Of a stretch of 64,000 nucleotides of DNA, positions 25,401 through 37,309 are shown piece after piece. Below the pieces are notes generated by a model. The model did not search any database and was not told where the DNA came from. It worked only from the letters and a program-made list of their open reading frames with translations. The first letter of the stretch is position 1; every line of letters begins with the position of its first letter. The stretch is from Amblyornis subalaris (lineage: Eukaryota > Chordata > Aves > Passeriformes > Ptilonorhynchidae), in assembly GCA_018881555.1 (NCBI GenBank), contig JACAXG010000013.1, positions 9,028,191 to 9,092,190 on the forward strand, read 5' to 3'. A program made the translations under genes and the position numbers.

Positions 25401-28242
25401 TTGAGATAACTTTCAAAATAAGTAAATTATAAAAATATTTTAATATCTCCCTGCTCAGTTTCATAGTTCTTAGAAACTAAAACTTTTTGTCAAGAAGAAG
25501 ACCTACAATCAAAATCATATGGATAATTGTACTACTTGTAAGCAGAATTTGGCATCTGGAGTGTTTATCTGTATTTTTCCAGAGACTGCACAGATGACAG
25601 GAACGAAGCACCAGACCATGCTACTAATCAGCACAGCCCCAACCCTGTAATTTGTNATAAATACCCAGGTAAACTGCTCCTATAAACTGCAGGATCAGAA
25701 AGAGAGATGGGGGCAGAAAGGGACTGAAAGCAATTGAAACTCATGTGGACAAGCAGCTTTGGCTTATCATAAAGTACCAATCATGGCTTGGGGAATTTGG
25801 GGGGGGTTCCTGTACAAAAATGCAGTCAAAGTGCATGAGCAGCCCCGTGCAGCTGATTTCGTGTGGGAGGAGCTGATGATACCTTCCCACGAGAGTAGGA
25901 GGGGAGAAATGAAGCCACACTTTTTGTCTGTGTACAACTGGATACTTCAAGACAGGAGTCACCAGATCATTCATCCTGTGTGGGGACACCCNAAATTTGG
26001 GTCTGATCCTAATGGCTGTGCTAAGCAGGTTTCAGCTTCCCTGACCCAAGCCTTGCAGCCTACAGAGGAAAAAGGACATGTCAAGATGCTGAGAATAAAT
26101 AAATAAATAACATTGTGATTGTTTTCTCCAGTTCCCTTATCACCTTATATCCATCTGTCATCACATCCCAGAACAGACGTTTGGAAAATCTGTCAGTGTG
26201 ACAGTGACAGGGGGTTCAATTTTTTGCTTTGCCTCTCGCAGGTAGGACAGATCCAGACTCGGGACCCCCGNGTACCATCCAAGTACCCCTGGGGACCCCC
26301 CGCTATGAAATCGGGGAAAAGCGTTTCTTTTTAAATNTATGTAAACAAAAGTACCCCAAGAAAACAAAAGTGATTTGACTGTAATTATCCACTCAGCAAC
26401 AGGCAGCAAGAACCGAGGACCCAATCCTGCCAAGTTTTAAGTACATGTTTAACTTTAATCACGAGTAGTCTTGCTGTGCGGTGTCTCTAAAAGCCTGCCA
26501 AAAAAGGGCCAGATTAACAAGGGAATTTAATTTTTTTTNTATATCATTTTAGAAGTACTATTAGTTAGATGAACAAAGACTAGATGTTTTTTTTCCACAT
26601 TAAGATACCTTGGCAAATTCAAACCTGTACACAACCCTGATGTCAGTCTCAATGGGAACCTACACAGATCCACACAGACCCACAAGCAGTCAGGCACCAT
26701 GATATCTGACAGTTTAACATTACAACGTTAAGCAAAATAATCATTTTAAGACAGTTTGAGCCAAAATAAGGTGACAACCATAAGGAATTCCCTGACAGCT
26801 GCTGAGAGGAAAATTGGGAATGCTCAAAAAAAAAAAAAAAAACAACCTCAAAAAAAAGCCCTACACAGCAACGGCGGTTGGTACAGCAAGTAGCAGCAGC
26901 AGTGGGCAGAGGTTTTGGGCCAGGCCAGATTACCTGTTCCCCAAAGTCCAAGCCATGACAAGCCAGCACGGAATGCCAGCTCATGAATGACACTTCTGTG
27001 ATGAACCCAGTTGCCCAACACTGCAAACCACACCAGCAAAAGAATTTTGCTAANTGAAGACTCCAGCTGAAGAGAAAGAAAGAAAGGTCTGAAGCAAGCG
27101 GGGAGTGCTAAAAATAAGGAAAAAAGAACGGACAGAGAGACTGCCTCATCATTAATTTAGAGACACAAGGAGGAATGTGTCGGATATCTCAAGGAGAGTA
27201 AACATTGGGACTGAACACGTATATTTCACTTATTACGCTGACTTGAAAGGGAAACAGGGACTCTGTCCTGGTAGGATGCACTCCGGAGCAGCCTCTGAGC
27301 AGTTCCCCGAGTAGCCCTTCCATAATTAACTTATAAGGAAGANCAGGCAGGACATTCTGCTCTCCGTGAAGTATCAAGGGAGAACAGATGTTTCCCGGTC
27401 TCCAAGGGACAAACTCATGAGTGTATCACTTCATACCACTGATTCTTGAGCACACTAAAAAAAAAAAAAAAATCACAGCAAGGCAAACAAATAAAGGAAG
27501 GCAAAGGGTAAGTAAGCAAACAAACTCCAATCAGACCTTCAATAAATGCAAATGATATCAAACGTATTTCATTATTGAGTTAATGCTCCATGACATTACC
27601 ATTCCCAAAAATACATGGCTGATTACAGACTAGCTCGTGGGGATGGGACAGAGAAGGCAGTTAATTGCAAAATGCATTTTATTGTAGCTCACCAGCCTCA
27701 TACATTTCTACACTCCCACTCACTGCAGAAACATCTTTATGAAGTCTGTGCAGCATAATTAGTTTGGTTTTGTTTAAATCTGCATCACTGTACAGGTAAG
27801 CAAAGCCTTTCAGCTCCCTAATTTTTCCCAGAAGTTTTGCATCATTGAAATATGCATCATTTTACTTTTCAGTGATCTACTTCTTGTTCTTCTTCTTCCT
27901 ACAGCTAGCCCGAAATAGTTCATGAAGCGTCCTGTGCCTGTACCCAGCGCGTTACTTACTGGGCGTTTAAACCACTGCTGGTCCCGAGAGGGCCGACTCT
28001 GGAGAGAAATAAATAAATTACCGAACTCCAGACAGAAGTTTGTGCGCCAGCCCGGTCTGTGTGTGCACACACAGGCACCGCGGACCCCGCGCTGTCGGAA
28101 CACGGATTTACGCAAAGGAAAAGGGAGAAAGTAAATAAAAAGAGCCGCTGGGCAGGAGCTGGAGCCGCCTTACCTCCGCAGTGCGCTCCGCAGGCTTCTT
28201 CCGCANCGCCTGTTTGATCCTGGGCTCCACCGGGGCGCTCAT
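1341..28242 (-). CDS. RAPGEF6: RAPGEF6, 5' part of the coding region (exons 1-4, gene continues past left edge)
   Basis: The join is complement(28174..28242, 3035..3105, 2372..2428, 1341..1424), giving 281 nt or 93 codons plus 2 nt. All borders are GT-AG and all phases agree. The product starts [12 protein letters not shown] and continues [25 protein letters not shown] and [15 protein letters not shown], closely matching the start of human RAPGEF6 (PDZ-GEF2). RAPGEF2 as I recall it begins differently, so it is a poorer fit. The family activates Rap1/Rap2 at membranes and junctions. Its domains are cNMP-binding-like, REM, PDZ, Ras-association and RasGEF. Only the beginning of the first cNMP-like region is present, so no catalytic residue can be checked. 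FNIP1 lying upstream in the same orientation matches the human 5q31 order and supports the call. Exon 5 was not found in bases 1-1340 and should lie to the left. Confidence 0.93.
1425..2371 (-). other. RAPGEF6: RAPGEF6 intron 3
   Basis: This is a 947-bp GT-AG intron. I see no repeat or RNA gene in it. A short GC-richer patch near 2,020-2,220 gives open frames on both strands that resemble no known protein. Confidence 0.85.
2372..2428 (-). CDS. RAPGEF6: RAPGEF6 coding exon 3 (57 bp)
   Basis: The acceptor is CCTTAG and the donor TG|GTGAGT. It encodes [18 protein letters not shown] plus a split Cys; the human segment is LMSARARYERYSGNQVLFC. The exon is symmetric, entering and leaving in phase 2, with a length divisible by three. 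Skipping it would therefore keep the frame. Confidence 0.94.
2429..3034 (-). other. RAPGEF6: RAPGEF6 intron 2
   Basis: This is a 606-bp GT-AG intron between two confidently matched exons. I see nothing else in it. Confidence 0.88.
3035..3105 (-). CDS. RAPGEF6: RAPGEF6 coding exon 2
   Basis: The exon is 71 bp, with a strong pyrimidine-rich acceptor ending TTTAG and a donor AG|GTGAAG. It encodes [20 protein letters not shown] followed by HQL and a split Arg codon, against human DLNTIYSYLHGMEILSNLRE. It enters in phase 0 and leaves with 2 nt of a codon, which the first A of exon 3 completes as AGA (Arg). Confidence 0.94.
6024..6069 (+). repeat. Short tandem duplication
   Basis: The 17-base word GGCAGGGGCTGTGGCCA occurs at 6,024-6,040 and again at 6,053-6,069, a 29-bp period with imperfect spacer. 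It is GC-rich within an AT-rich intron. No function is evident. Confidence 0.8.
18488..18760 (+). mobile_element. CR1 LINE 3'-end fragment
   Basis: It reads forward as a CR1 3' region. Words include CCTCAAGCTGCGCCAGGGCA, GGGTTGTCAAGCATTGGAAC, GTTCAAAAAACGTGTGGATG and the terminal ATTCTGTGATTCTATGA repeat characteristic of CR1 3' ends. It is antisense to RAPGEF6 and has no RT coding sequence. The 3' boundary is good and the 5' boundary approximate. Confidence 0.93.
19391..19472 (+). mobile_element. Degraded CR1 3' fragment
   Basis: The stretch GGGTTTGATGACCCTTGGGT followed by CCCTTTCAACTCAGGATATT resembles the last about 80 bp of CR1, where consensus copies carry GATCTTTAAGGTCCCTTCCA. It is more diverged than the neighbouring copies. 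It lies between two other forward-oriented CR1 pieces. Confidence 0.65.
20059..20212 (+). mobile_element. CR1 LINE 3'-end fragment
   Basis: Forward CR1 words are CCATCCCTGGAAGTGTTCAA, GGCCAGGTTGGACAGGGCTT, GGTCCCTTCCAACTCAAACC and the terminal ATTCTGTGATTCTGTGA. Only the last about 150 bp remain, a typical 5'-truncated insertion. It is antisense to RAPGEF6. Confidence 0.94.
28174..28242 (-). CDS. RAPGEF6: RAPGEF6 coding exon 1 with start codon
   Basis: The exon holds 23 codons, from the ATG at 28242-28240 to a donor reading GAG|GTAAGG. An A at position -3 gives a reasonable Kozak context. The peptide runs [12 protein letters not shown], an ambiguous residue, then [10 protein letters not shown]; the human form starts MNSPVDPGARQALRKK. 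The ambiguous base at 28206 is the first base of codon 13 (NTG), which stays leucine if it is C/T. The exon ends in phase 0 inside the CpG island. The 5' UTR lies upstream in the island, but the transcription start cannot be fixed from sequence. Confidence 0.92.
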
Positions 28243-28931
28243 CCTACTGCCCGGCGCCCCCCGCCCGCGGCGCCTCGGGAGCGGCTGCCNGGCGCTGCCG
28301 CGGGCGCGCCGCGATCACCCCGGCCGCTCCGCCGGGGCTCCCGCCGGGCTCCGCCGCNCTCCGACCCCGCGGGGACGCGCCCCGAAACTTTCCCCGCGCC
28401 GGGGCCCGGGCGGGGAGCGGGAGCGGACCGGGGGAGGCCGGGGCGGGAGCGCGGCCGGGCGCGGTGCCCGCCGCCGGGCTGGCTGCTCACCAGGCGGGCG
28501 GCGCTGGGGGCGCTTCGGGCTCAGCGGCCGCGGCGGCGGCGCTCGGGGCGGGCGGCGGCGGCGGCGGCTCCCGGCGCGTTCCCGGGGCGGCCGGCGCCGC
28601 TCCCCATCGCGGCGCGAGCGCTCCGTGCGCGAAGTTACCGGCCCGAGCGGGACTCCCTGCGCGCTCGGTCCCCGCGGCTCCGCTCTCCGCGCCTGCACAA
28701 AGCGACGCGGGCGGGCGAGTTGTTCTGCGGCGCGGTACCAGAGGCTCCGGAGAGGAACCCCGCAGCCAGGGACGAGCCCGTGCCTCCCCTGAACCCGCCG
28801 GCAGCCGGCGCCGCCACCCGAACCCCGCGCCCTGGTCACCCGCCGCGCATCCCCCCGGTAGGGAAAAGCGCGAGAGCGGGCACTTTAACCCAAAGAATCA
28901 GGAAGAAGGGGGAGGGGCGGGACGGAANGGT

Positions 28932-28964
28932 GGGCGGGGCTGCGGGATGGATTGAGGGCGGGGC
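28932..28964 (+). promoter_or_regulatory. Pair of GC boxes (Sp/KLF type)
   Basis: GGGCGGGGC occurs at 28,932-28,940 and again at 28,956-28,964, 24 bp apart. Both match the Sp1/KLF GC-box core and lie about 700 bp upstream of the RAPGEF6 start codon. Confidence 0.65.
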
Positions 28965-28986
28965 CGGCGGCGGCGCGGGTCGAAGG

Positions 28987-28994
28987 CTCGCGAG
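28987..28994. promoter_or_regulatory. CTCGCGAG palindrome
   Basis: The core CTCGCGAG matches the centre of the TCTCGCGAGA element found at many CpG-island promoters. The flanking bases here (G on the left, G on the right) do not complete the 10-mer. It lies 17 bp from the NRF1 palindrome. Confidence 0.5.
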
Positions 28995-29010
28995 GGTTGG
29001 GAGGGGCTTG

Positions 29011-29020
29011 GCGCATGCGC
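29011..29020. promoter_or_regulatory. NRF1 binding palindrome
   Basis: GCGCATGCGC is an exact palindromic NRF1 consensus. It lies about 770 bp upstream of the RAPGEF6 start codon, within the CpG island. NRF1 sites of this form are common in CpG-island promoters. Occupancy cannot be shown from sequence. Confidence 0.7.
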
Positions 29021-32000
29021 GCCGAGGGGGCACCGCCCGCGGGCNGTGAGGAGGGTCTGNGTTGCTGCTGGAAGTTCCTTTTGTGCCACCTGTACAACCG
29101 AAATAAGCGTGTTCTGCATTAAGCTACACCCGGAATAAAGCATTTTCTGCATCACTTGGGATATACTTCCCCAGAGTGCCNGTGGGCAGGGATAACTTTG
29201 CTGTCGTGGCACCGCTCGCCCTGTGCTTTGCGTGCGTTTCCCCTTTCCCTCGCACTACAGGTCATAGAACAGTAACCTCCGTGATTCCTGAGCTGTTCCA
29301 AGCNCTTGGCTCATGTCACCCCCTGGGAATGGCCGCATGGCCGCGGTGCCCGCTGAGGCCTCGCAGCGCCGGGTCGGGCACGGTCCCGCTGCCCGCCCGG
29401 ACCCGCCGAACCCAGAGCTCGGCGTTAAATAAAAGGAGGCTGCTACCACAGCTCGGGAGTCCTGCGGGGTTTTACAAATTTCTTCCAGGCCCTGCATTCC
29501 CGGTCCCGAGGGGCGCTNAGGGACACCGGGAATCAGTAACATACCAAATACGCCTAGGAAGATTTTCCTTCCCACTGGAAGTCCGATTCTATAAATTTAT
29601 GAGATCAAAGCTATGCAGGCAAACAACTTGTGTTTGTCCTTTNGTTTTATCCTCTTTCCTTCCCAATAACCAAGAGTGTTTTTGTTTCTGCCNGTTCTTC
29701 AGCTATCCCTTCCAGTTCTCTTTACCATTTGCCCTTTATGGCACAATTGCCTTTGTTGTGCTCAAGGACTTTATTGTCCCTTCCAAGCTGTTTTATAATA
29801 TACCAGTGTTTTGTCAAAAAAAAAAAAGAAAAGAAGAAGAAATCTGAGGAAATATGACATTTCCTCCAGNGTAGACTGTTTTGGTGCTGTGCCTGGTATC
29901 ACTGCATGCACAACTGCAGGATCGACAGCCTGGATCTTAAAAGCAGCTACTCTTAACATCCCAGTCATTACACTGCATCCACAACAGAGAGAATATAGGA
30001 TGCTCCCAAAACTGACAGTCAGGTAAAGACACAGGTTTCAGTACCATTAAGACTGTCAAAACTCATTTTCTTTCTTTTTTTTTCTTCACTTTGAACTTCC
30101 GTTGTAAAAGTAAGATTTCCAAATATCATGTCTATTATTGTTCCAAAGGTCAGAAGTTTGTACGAGTTATTTGGCAGAACATGTTATCCTTTTTCAACTT
30201 TAGTACATAAAATATTATTTCCAGTGGTGTGGGAATCTTCAGAGATTCACTGCCAGGAAACCAAATGGAAAAGATGGAGATAGAAAGTTCTCCTGAGTAA
30301 CTGAGAAGAAGCAAGAAGAAAAGAACTGAAGCATGAATCCTTCTTTATGAGGAGATTCTTTTTTTTCATGTTTTTCCTTTTTTCTTTTAATGGGAGATGT
30401 AATAGCAAATCGAGAGCTTTATCAATTCAGTTTATATTTAAAGATCATGTAAAAAATTAGCCAATACTCCCCAGGTGCAGGTGGCTGGAAAAAAATTAAT
30501 GAACAACTAGAAAAAAACACAGATTTTGGTGAAATTTGTGCAGTCACAGTTTTCATGGATCTGAAACAATTTAAGCCCTAATCATTCTACCACCTATTCC
30601 AGCTGTTTAGCATTCCTGCAGTGAACATAACACAGAAATGGACACTCAACATGGGAATAAAGTTAGTAGCCTAAAAATTCCTTCTTCTTTTGTACACAAA
30701 TTCTCTTACTTACCGTATTCCAGCCTACAGCCNGGCACAGGAGCAGTTAGGGAGCCAAGAGTAGTCCATTCCAATTTAATTGCTTGGCTCAAATGACCCG
30801 TGAAACAAGACTTTCCTCACTCCAAAAATACCTGAATTTGGGTAGGTAATGGCTCTAATAGCTGCAATTATTCCAAGGGCTATTTTAGCTGTCGGGTTTC
30901 TTTTCCCAAATATCTGGAGAACAATGGAAACGAGTGTCACGATCCTCAGTGCTTACTGGTGTTACAGCCAATGTCTCCACGTAGTAAAGCCGACATAGTT
31001 AAACACAATTAAGAGGCTTTCACAAGTGAGTAATTTCGGGGCTGGGATTAAAGGATGTGGCCAAGCAGGATGCCTATTGTCCATGCAGAGGGGAAAATTT
31101 GCTTCCCTTTTGTCTGGATTGTATCACTGCACGAGTAAAGCATCATCACAGTGTAGTTGTTTAATTCAAAACTAACAGTATCTGTATCCTATAAGAATCA
31201 AAGGTGTTTTGCTATTAATAAGGATGAGTTGCCATCTCAGGAGATTAAATGTTTCTGCTTCAAACATCCATGAATTTGGGAAGACCAGCTGAGTTACGGA
31301 ATACATCTCCTCCTCCCAGTATGTTCCCTCAATTGTTCTGGTTCACTGACACTCCCAAAGATGCCTTTTAATCTCACGCCTTTTACCACCATGTGCACAT
31401 CCCAGATTCCTCAGGGTAAAACTCAACTTCCTCACCTCTCCCACTGGGAAAGATTCATAATCATCATGCACTGAAATATTTTTAACTTTTATTTTTATAT
31501 ATTCTATGTATTTAGTGTCCTGTGAGTTTTATTACAGCCTGGCAATTTCCTTCCTCTCGTTCTCCAATCTGGCTGTTAGGCTGTTGGTTTTAATTTCTTA
31601 GCTTTGGAAAAAAAATTCCCTTTGGACATTCATGCACATCTTTGGCAACAACTACTAGCTAAGTATGTGGTTAACACACCGCAAGGAAGATACACAAATT
31701 AATTCTCTGCCTGACTGGAGGAAAACAAAATATTCTGGGATTCCCAATGGGAAGAACCTCTTCAGACGGTTTTACCATATATGCTTATTCTGATTATGAA
31801 CTTCCTGAGAAACTGAGGAGGCAAAGGGATGGTTAGGAATTTTGTGAAAGTTCACCTTTTGTGGAAAAGTTACACTTCAGCAAATGGCACAACGCTGCTC
31901 AGGTNGCCAGGTAAGAACATTGATCTCCTGGTTAAAACAGCATTTTGCAGCTCAAATTCTCCACTTCTGAAATTAAATATGAAATACCAAATTATATTTG

Positions 32001-35000
32001 CAAAATCAAGAGCAAGAATTAAATGGTGATTTTGTATTGTACTGCTAATTCTCCTCCTTCCAAAGCAAAATTCCCCACTGTGCATATTCCCATAGCTTCA
32101 GTTCAAGGGACAACAGTAAAAGTAGAAAAGAAGCAACAGAACTGTTAGATCATTATCTTTCTGCTGTATTATAACATTAATTTAACATTTAGTTTTCTAA
32201 AACTAAAACCTCATCCTTCTTGTCTTTAACTCAAGACTAGCACAGCTTTCCTTCCACATACAGATTTTTCCTGAAAAGTAAAAGCCATGTACATATAAGC
32301 AGTTGCAGAGCTCCTTGTGACAGTCAAGCACTTATTTTTCAGCCTTTATCAACAATACTGAAACAAATGGGGAGCCTGACACCTTTTAAATGTGGGGATG
32401 GAACACTTTCTCTANTTGTGTTTTACCTTCAGTGGCAATTTTCCTTGCTTTTCATGTTCTCTGTCACACATCTGTGATGGTCTCTAATGTGCTGAGTGCT
32501 GGTGTGAATGGACTGGGAATTCAGCGAGCCTTAAGATTGAAAGGTTTTAAGATTATATTAACATGCAAAGAGAGAGAATGACAAGCCCCAGCTGCTCCCC
32601 GGAGCAGCCCGAGCCATAGCTCAGCTGGAGGGAGTAACAATTTCCTACGTCTTAGTTCCCAATTGAAGGGCACATTTCTCAACTGAGGGCAATTTATGGG
32701 GAGTTCAGAGAAAGGCTTTACGGAGGACAGGTAGAAATGCTGAAATAACAAATATTTTATGCTTGAGGATGCATAGAGTGTTGGGAACATCTCACTCTGA
32801 CCTTTGTGTCAGGTAATCCCTGGCCAGCACTTATGGAGTCTTGATGCCCAAGTCAGGAACAATCTGCAAAAAGAAACAGTGAATTGGGTTGTTTGCTATT
32901 CATTTACTAAGGTTTCTGTGAACACAAAGACGGGCATTGATACACCCTGAAAGTTGCCAGTGAGGACAGTGAAAGCTGTTTGTGTTGAAAGAGCACTGCT
33001 GTCCCGTGACGCTGACATGTACGTTCTCATCTTCCTCATTTCCCTTCCTTGTCCAGATCGGAAATGACAGGTATGAGGAAGGGCATTCCTCTCCCTTGCC
33101 ACTGCTGAGTGATTTGAAAGGGTCCATCCAGGACCTGCCACCACCCTGCTGCAGTTACCAAGCCCTGACAAATGTGAGTGAGTGGAATGAGGAGAGAAAA
33201 GACTCCTGCCAAGTCACTGGAGCATCCAAACTGCCCCAGGCATGGTGTAGTGTACAACACTATCANCAGTGTCTGATAAAACAGAATAAGAGCTGAAAAA
33301 AACATTCAAAATTGTTACAAAATAACAATCTAAAAACCAGCTGGTTTGCTCCAAGCCACGAGTTCTTGCTACACACTCTGCAATGGCACAGCTCTGTCTG
33401 AAACAGGCTCTTTTATCAATTTTTTTGTCTGTCTTCTGCCGCTTTATTTTNACTACACACAACCTACAGATACTTGATTCCAACCCCAGCGCTTTGCTGG
33501 CAAAACCCAAAAGAGCATATGGGCCTGTCTAGATATTGGAGGTATCCAGCAACAGTATACAGATGTCCACGCTCAAGCCTGAAAAAATTAAAAATGGGGG
33601 TGGCAGGGGAAAACCTGCCCTGACAGGAGGCAATCTGGAGTCTGGTGACTGCCCCATTTGCATTTCTTTGTTGCTATAATCAGGTTACAGCTTCAGCTGA
33701 AAAATTTTCTTCATTTGTCGTTGGAAGCCTCATGCCAAAAACCATTAGAAAGGGGAGGGTGGGTAAAAGAATGGGCTGGGCACAGATAAAGATGAAGACT
33801 TAAATAACAAAATGGAAGAACAGTCTCAGCATGGGAAACTCTCCACCAGTAATCTGGCATCAGCTGCAAATTTAACATATCTTTTCCCAAACATTTAATG
33901 TCTCTTCCATTAATATTTTGGGGTTGTTAAAAGTTGTTCGACTAGAAGCTGCAAGAAGATTTCACAAACAGCAAGGATTTTGTGTCTGTGACCTGTTATA
34001 ACCCAGAGAGAACATGCAATGGGATTTGTATTTTTCTACTGAGTAGTTATTTTCAGAGGCAAAAAGCCAAACACTTGCATAGTTCAATGTGACCATTCTG
34101 TGTATCTGTGGCATTTGTCAGTGGACAACACTTTGGCTGACAATGTTGAGCTAGTAAAAGAACGAGGCATGGCTACAGTGAGCAGCCAGTTTAAATATGA
34201 TAAAGATTAGAGTAAATAGGATTTCAGTCCTTCCCCTTTTTTAAGTAAATGGAGTAATTCTCCGAGCATGTGGAAAAATAATAAACAACTTCTCTTCTGC
34301 CAAAGAACAGGCCAACGGTCTAGACTTTTTCTTAACTGGCAATCATCTAGATTAAGAAATTGAGAATAAATGCCTGACACACGATTTCGCTGCTTTATGC
34401 AATCGAATACATGCTACTTATTTGTGAAATCCTATGAGAACTATTACAGCATTTGAATCGAGACCAAGGCTGGGGAAGACTTGCATTTCTTACCATTCTC
34501 CTGCTGCTGGTGTCAGGGTGCTTTGCAACCANGAGCTTTGCTAATGTAACTGGGACCAGGGCAACAATTCAGCCAGCCCCTGATCAGCTTTCTACAGTTT
34601 GCAGACATTTGGTGCATTTGTAGGAAGATACAGGTTTGTGTGTTTGGTTTTTGTGTGTGTGTATAAACTACAATTTGATTACGAAGAAATGTTGCACAGT
34701 TTAGTAGACTCAGTCCAGGCCTGGGAGCCAGGAATGCTTGGTGAACTCATTGCAAAGTTATGTAGGCCAAAATTCCCTGTATCATCCTCTGGTTTTAGTC
34801 ACATTTTGATGCTGTCAGTCTGATTTTTCTGATGAAGAGAGGATAAACAGCTCCTGCTGACATGAGTTAGCAAGAACTCAGCTCCTCCACGCTGTTAAAC
34901 TGGGTCCCCTCGCCTTGAAGCACTCGCTGGCAGAGGTGGTTGCTTTTATCATCTGTCTTCGCAGGATGTTGTACATCCTTATTATTCCTTATGATCTCTT

Positions 35001-37309
35001 CTCTGGCTTTTAATGACCCTACAGAGCTAATGAGATGTTTAGTTCCCCCACCCAAGCACAACCATATGGATGAGATGATATCAGGCAACTCACTGAAACC
35101 ATTAAATCTCAGGCATGCAGAATTTCCAGAAAGTTCCTGTTTTCAGCATGCCAGTTTTGGTCTTCAAATGCAGAAGCGTACGGCCTGCTCACATGATGAC
35201 AGCAGCATAACAGAACAAACTGTCTTCCGCAGGCAAAATCCTAACTATTTTTAACTTTAAAAAGATCTGCAAATTACTCTTCTTCCAGTCAATGTGGTTT
35301 TCCTCCCTTCCTCCCTTGCTTGTAGAGACCCTGCCCTCGGTAACATCACACAGTAATTCTGTGTCAAGGGATATTGATTCCCAGCAGTGTCCCAAAGCCT
35401 GTGCTGGCCTCTTCCAAACACCCAGAAGCTCTCCTGCAGTGGACAGCTGAGATGCTCCTGCTGAGAGACCACCAAACTCTCTTCTACCTTCATGCATCAG
35501 AAAGTTGAGACATCCAGGGAGATGGCTATCCTTCCTCAGCTGCAGGGGAGGGACACAAGNGTGGATCCAGAGGAGTGGCCTCGCTGGAGCAGAGCAGGAG
35601 CTGAAGTTACAGCACCAGACAGAGCCAGCAGAGTTAGACTCCTCCTGAAAGACCTGCTCACTTTTCCACACAAAAAACGGGGAGGGATCCTCACTGCAAA
35701 TCCCATCATCTCACNCTGAGGGGCTGCAGCATCTCCCAGCTGGGATTTCACCCAGAAAAGGAGGCTGTGTCCAACGTACAGCAACTCCTGGAGTGCNTGT
35801 GGTCTGTGAGAGGGTAAATGTGAGGCAGGGGGAAGTGGTACTTCTTCCTGTGCTTTTCCAGTACGTGGTTGTATTGGCTGTTTTTTAAATGCTAAAAGCA
35901 CAACCATCCCTTGAATGAAAGGAAGCACTGTGTATGGAGCACAGGAAGAATTTCCTTTACTGTAACTTGTAGGGAGCAAAGGAAATAAAAGCAGAACAGC
36001 AGTTAGATGAAGGTCAGATGATTGTATGAATCAGAGGGTGATGCAAGTTATCGAATGCACAGCTCAGTGCTCCACCCAATAAACGAGATGCCACCTAAGT
36101 ACACAAATACCACTTAGCTACAATTGCTTACCCCCAAGGAAGTAGTCCTCTTGCTCAGAGAGAAAAGACTGGGAGTTTTTTTGGTTTCTTACCATCATAC
36201 TATGAATTTAAAAATCAGGAAAATATTTATTAGGTAGGACAGCAGTGATGACATTAAGGCAGATGCAATTTCTTTAGATTTTTGGACATTTCATTCCACC
36301 TAGGTGAAAGCTGAGACACAAGCATTCCCCAGTCCAAAACACTGAAGAGGTGACAGAGGCTGCTGTCGGGGTATTTCCAGAGCTGTGTCTGGAAATGTAT
36401 TTGCAATTTCCATTAAAAAGGGGAACACAATGAAATTCCTGCAGTGACCTGCCTGGCCTGTAGGAAGCACACTGACTTACAGAAAAACCCCAACACCAAG
36501 AACAATCTTGTCAAGGAAAGATAATTTTTAATAGCTGCATACAAAGTGACTGCCCAAGTGGAACCAGCCACCTTTGACCTTTCTGGAAAGCTGAGTGGAG
36601 CTGCCCTCCAAGAGCCCTTTCGTCCCCACTGTGTGTTAGGGGTACTCTCAGTACCACACCAGCATGCTGAAAGCCCTGGATGGTACCAGCAGATATCTCA
36701 CTACCTTTTTTCAAAATGTTCTAGTGACTAGAACACATTTTTTCCTCAGAGCTTTTGCCAGTGGCAGACACTTTCCATGGCAATCCATTGCATTGGAATA
36801 GTTGGATTTCATTGCCATCTTTATCCAAGGCAAAATTTCCTTTGCAGTAGAAGTGTTTTCTTTTATGTAAACCATGGCTGTAGTACTTGCTACTTTGTGA
36901 ACTATCATTGGGTCTCTCTCTAGGAGGGTATTACAAANGTGATGCACTTTTGAAGAAGGTACCAAGAGAAGTGGAAACAGTTTGTGAGTTTGCAGTTAAG
37001 GAGACCCCCGAGCAGCAGGAACCACCCCAGAGTTATTTCCAGTTGTGGTCTAAAGAAGGATGTGCACACACATGGTAAAGAATCTGCAATCAAAATTGGC
37101 AAGAAGAATATTGTGATAAAAAACTAAGAGAGTAAAGCTGAGCAGAAGCCTGGGCCTAGGATGGGAATCATTAGTAAAGGCATCTCCTGGGGTCTGGCAA
37201 GATTGTGAGTGGAGAGAGGTGTCAGGGACACCCCAAACCTGGAGGTGCAGTGACTGCTGCACAGCCCACCAGTGACAGTGGTCCAGCAGATGAAGCTGTT
37301 AGTTACTTA

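Larger units (their letters stand above)
3106..28173 (-). other. RAPGEF6: RAPGEF6 intron 1, about 25 kb
   Basis: This long first intron runs from the CpG-island donor GTAAGG to the exon 2 acceptor. It is mostly AT-rich unique sequence. It contains three CR1 fragments in plus orientation (18,488-18,760; 19,391-19,472; 20,059-20,212), a 29-bp tandem duplication (6,024-6,069), an AATA microsatellite near 26,094-26,110, and plus-strand A-tracts near 25,230, 26,826 and 27,456. No coding exon, tRNA or hairpin RNA gene could be supported. Alternative first exons are possible but not visible. Confidence 0.85.
28155..29060. promoter_or_regulatory. CpG island promoter of RAPGEF6
   Basis: The stretch is extremely GC-rich and full of CpG, with long runs of GCGGCGGC and CGGGCGGG type, unlike the AT-rich flanks. 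It covers coding exon 1 and the expected 5' UTR and promoter. No TATA box is placed convincingly. It contains two perfect GGGCGGGGC boxes, an NRF1 palindrome and a CTCGCGAG palindrome. It is therefore a broad, TATA-less housekeeping-type promoter. CpG density falls after about 29,060, with a small second GC patch at about 29,325-29,430. Confidence 0.9.

Noticed and set aside
25741..26106. Overlapping open frames on both strands, considered as a decayed transposon
   Set aside because: I found no terminal repeats, target-site duplication or known transposase or RT motif.
26822..26845. Poly(A) tracts near 25,230, 26,826 and 27,456 as tails of processed retrocopies
   Set aside because: No cDNA-like sequence precedes them and no flanking duplications were seen. 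They are probably simple A-tracts.
28239..28490. Open minus-strand frame whose TGA overlaps the RAPGEF6 ATG, as in a coupled uORF
   Set aside because: Its apparent first codon is GTG, not ATG, and there is no internal ATG. Long open frames are expected in such GC-rich DNA.
28181..28955. Long Arg/Ala/Gly/Pro-rich open frames on both strands of the CpG island
   Set aside because: Composition is what GC-rich repeats produce in every frame. There is no similarity to known proteins and no splice structure.
35189..35671. 160-codon minus-strand open frame in the intergenic region
   Set aside because: Low-information composition with no recognisable domain, and no promoter-like or polyadenylation context.
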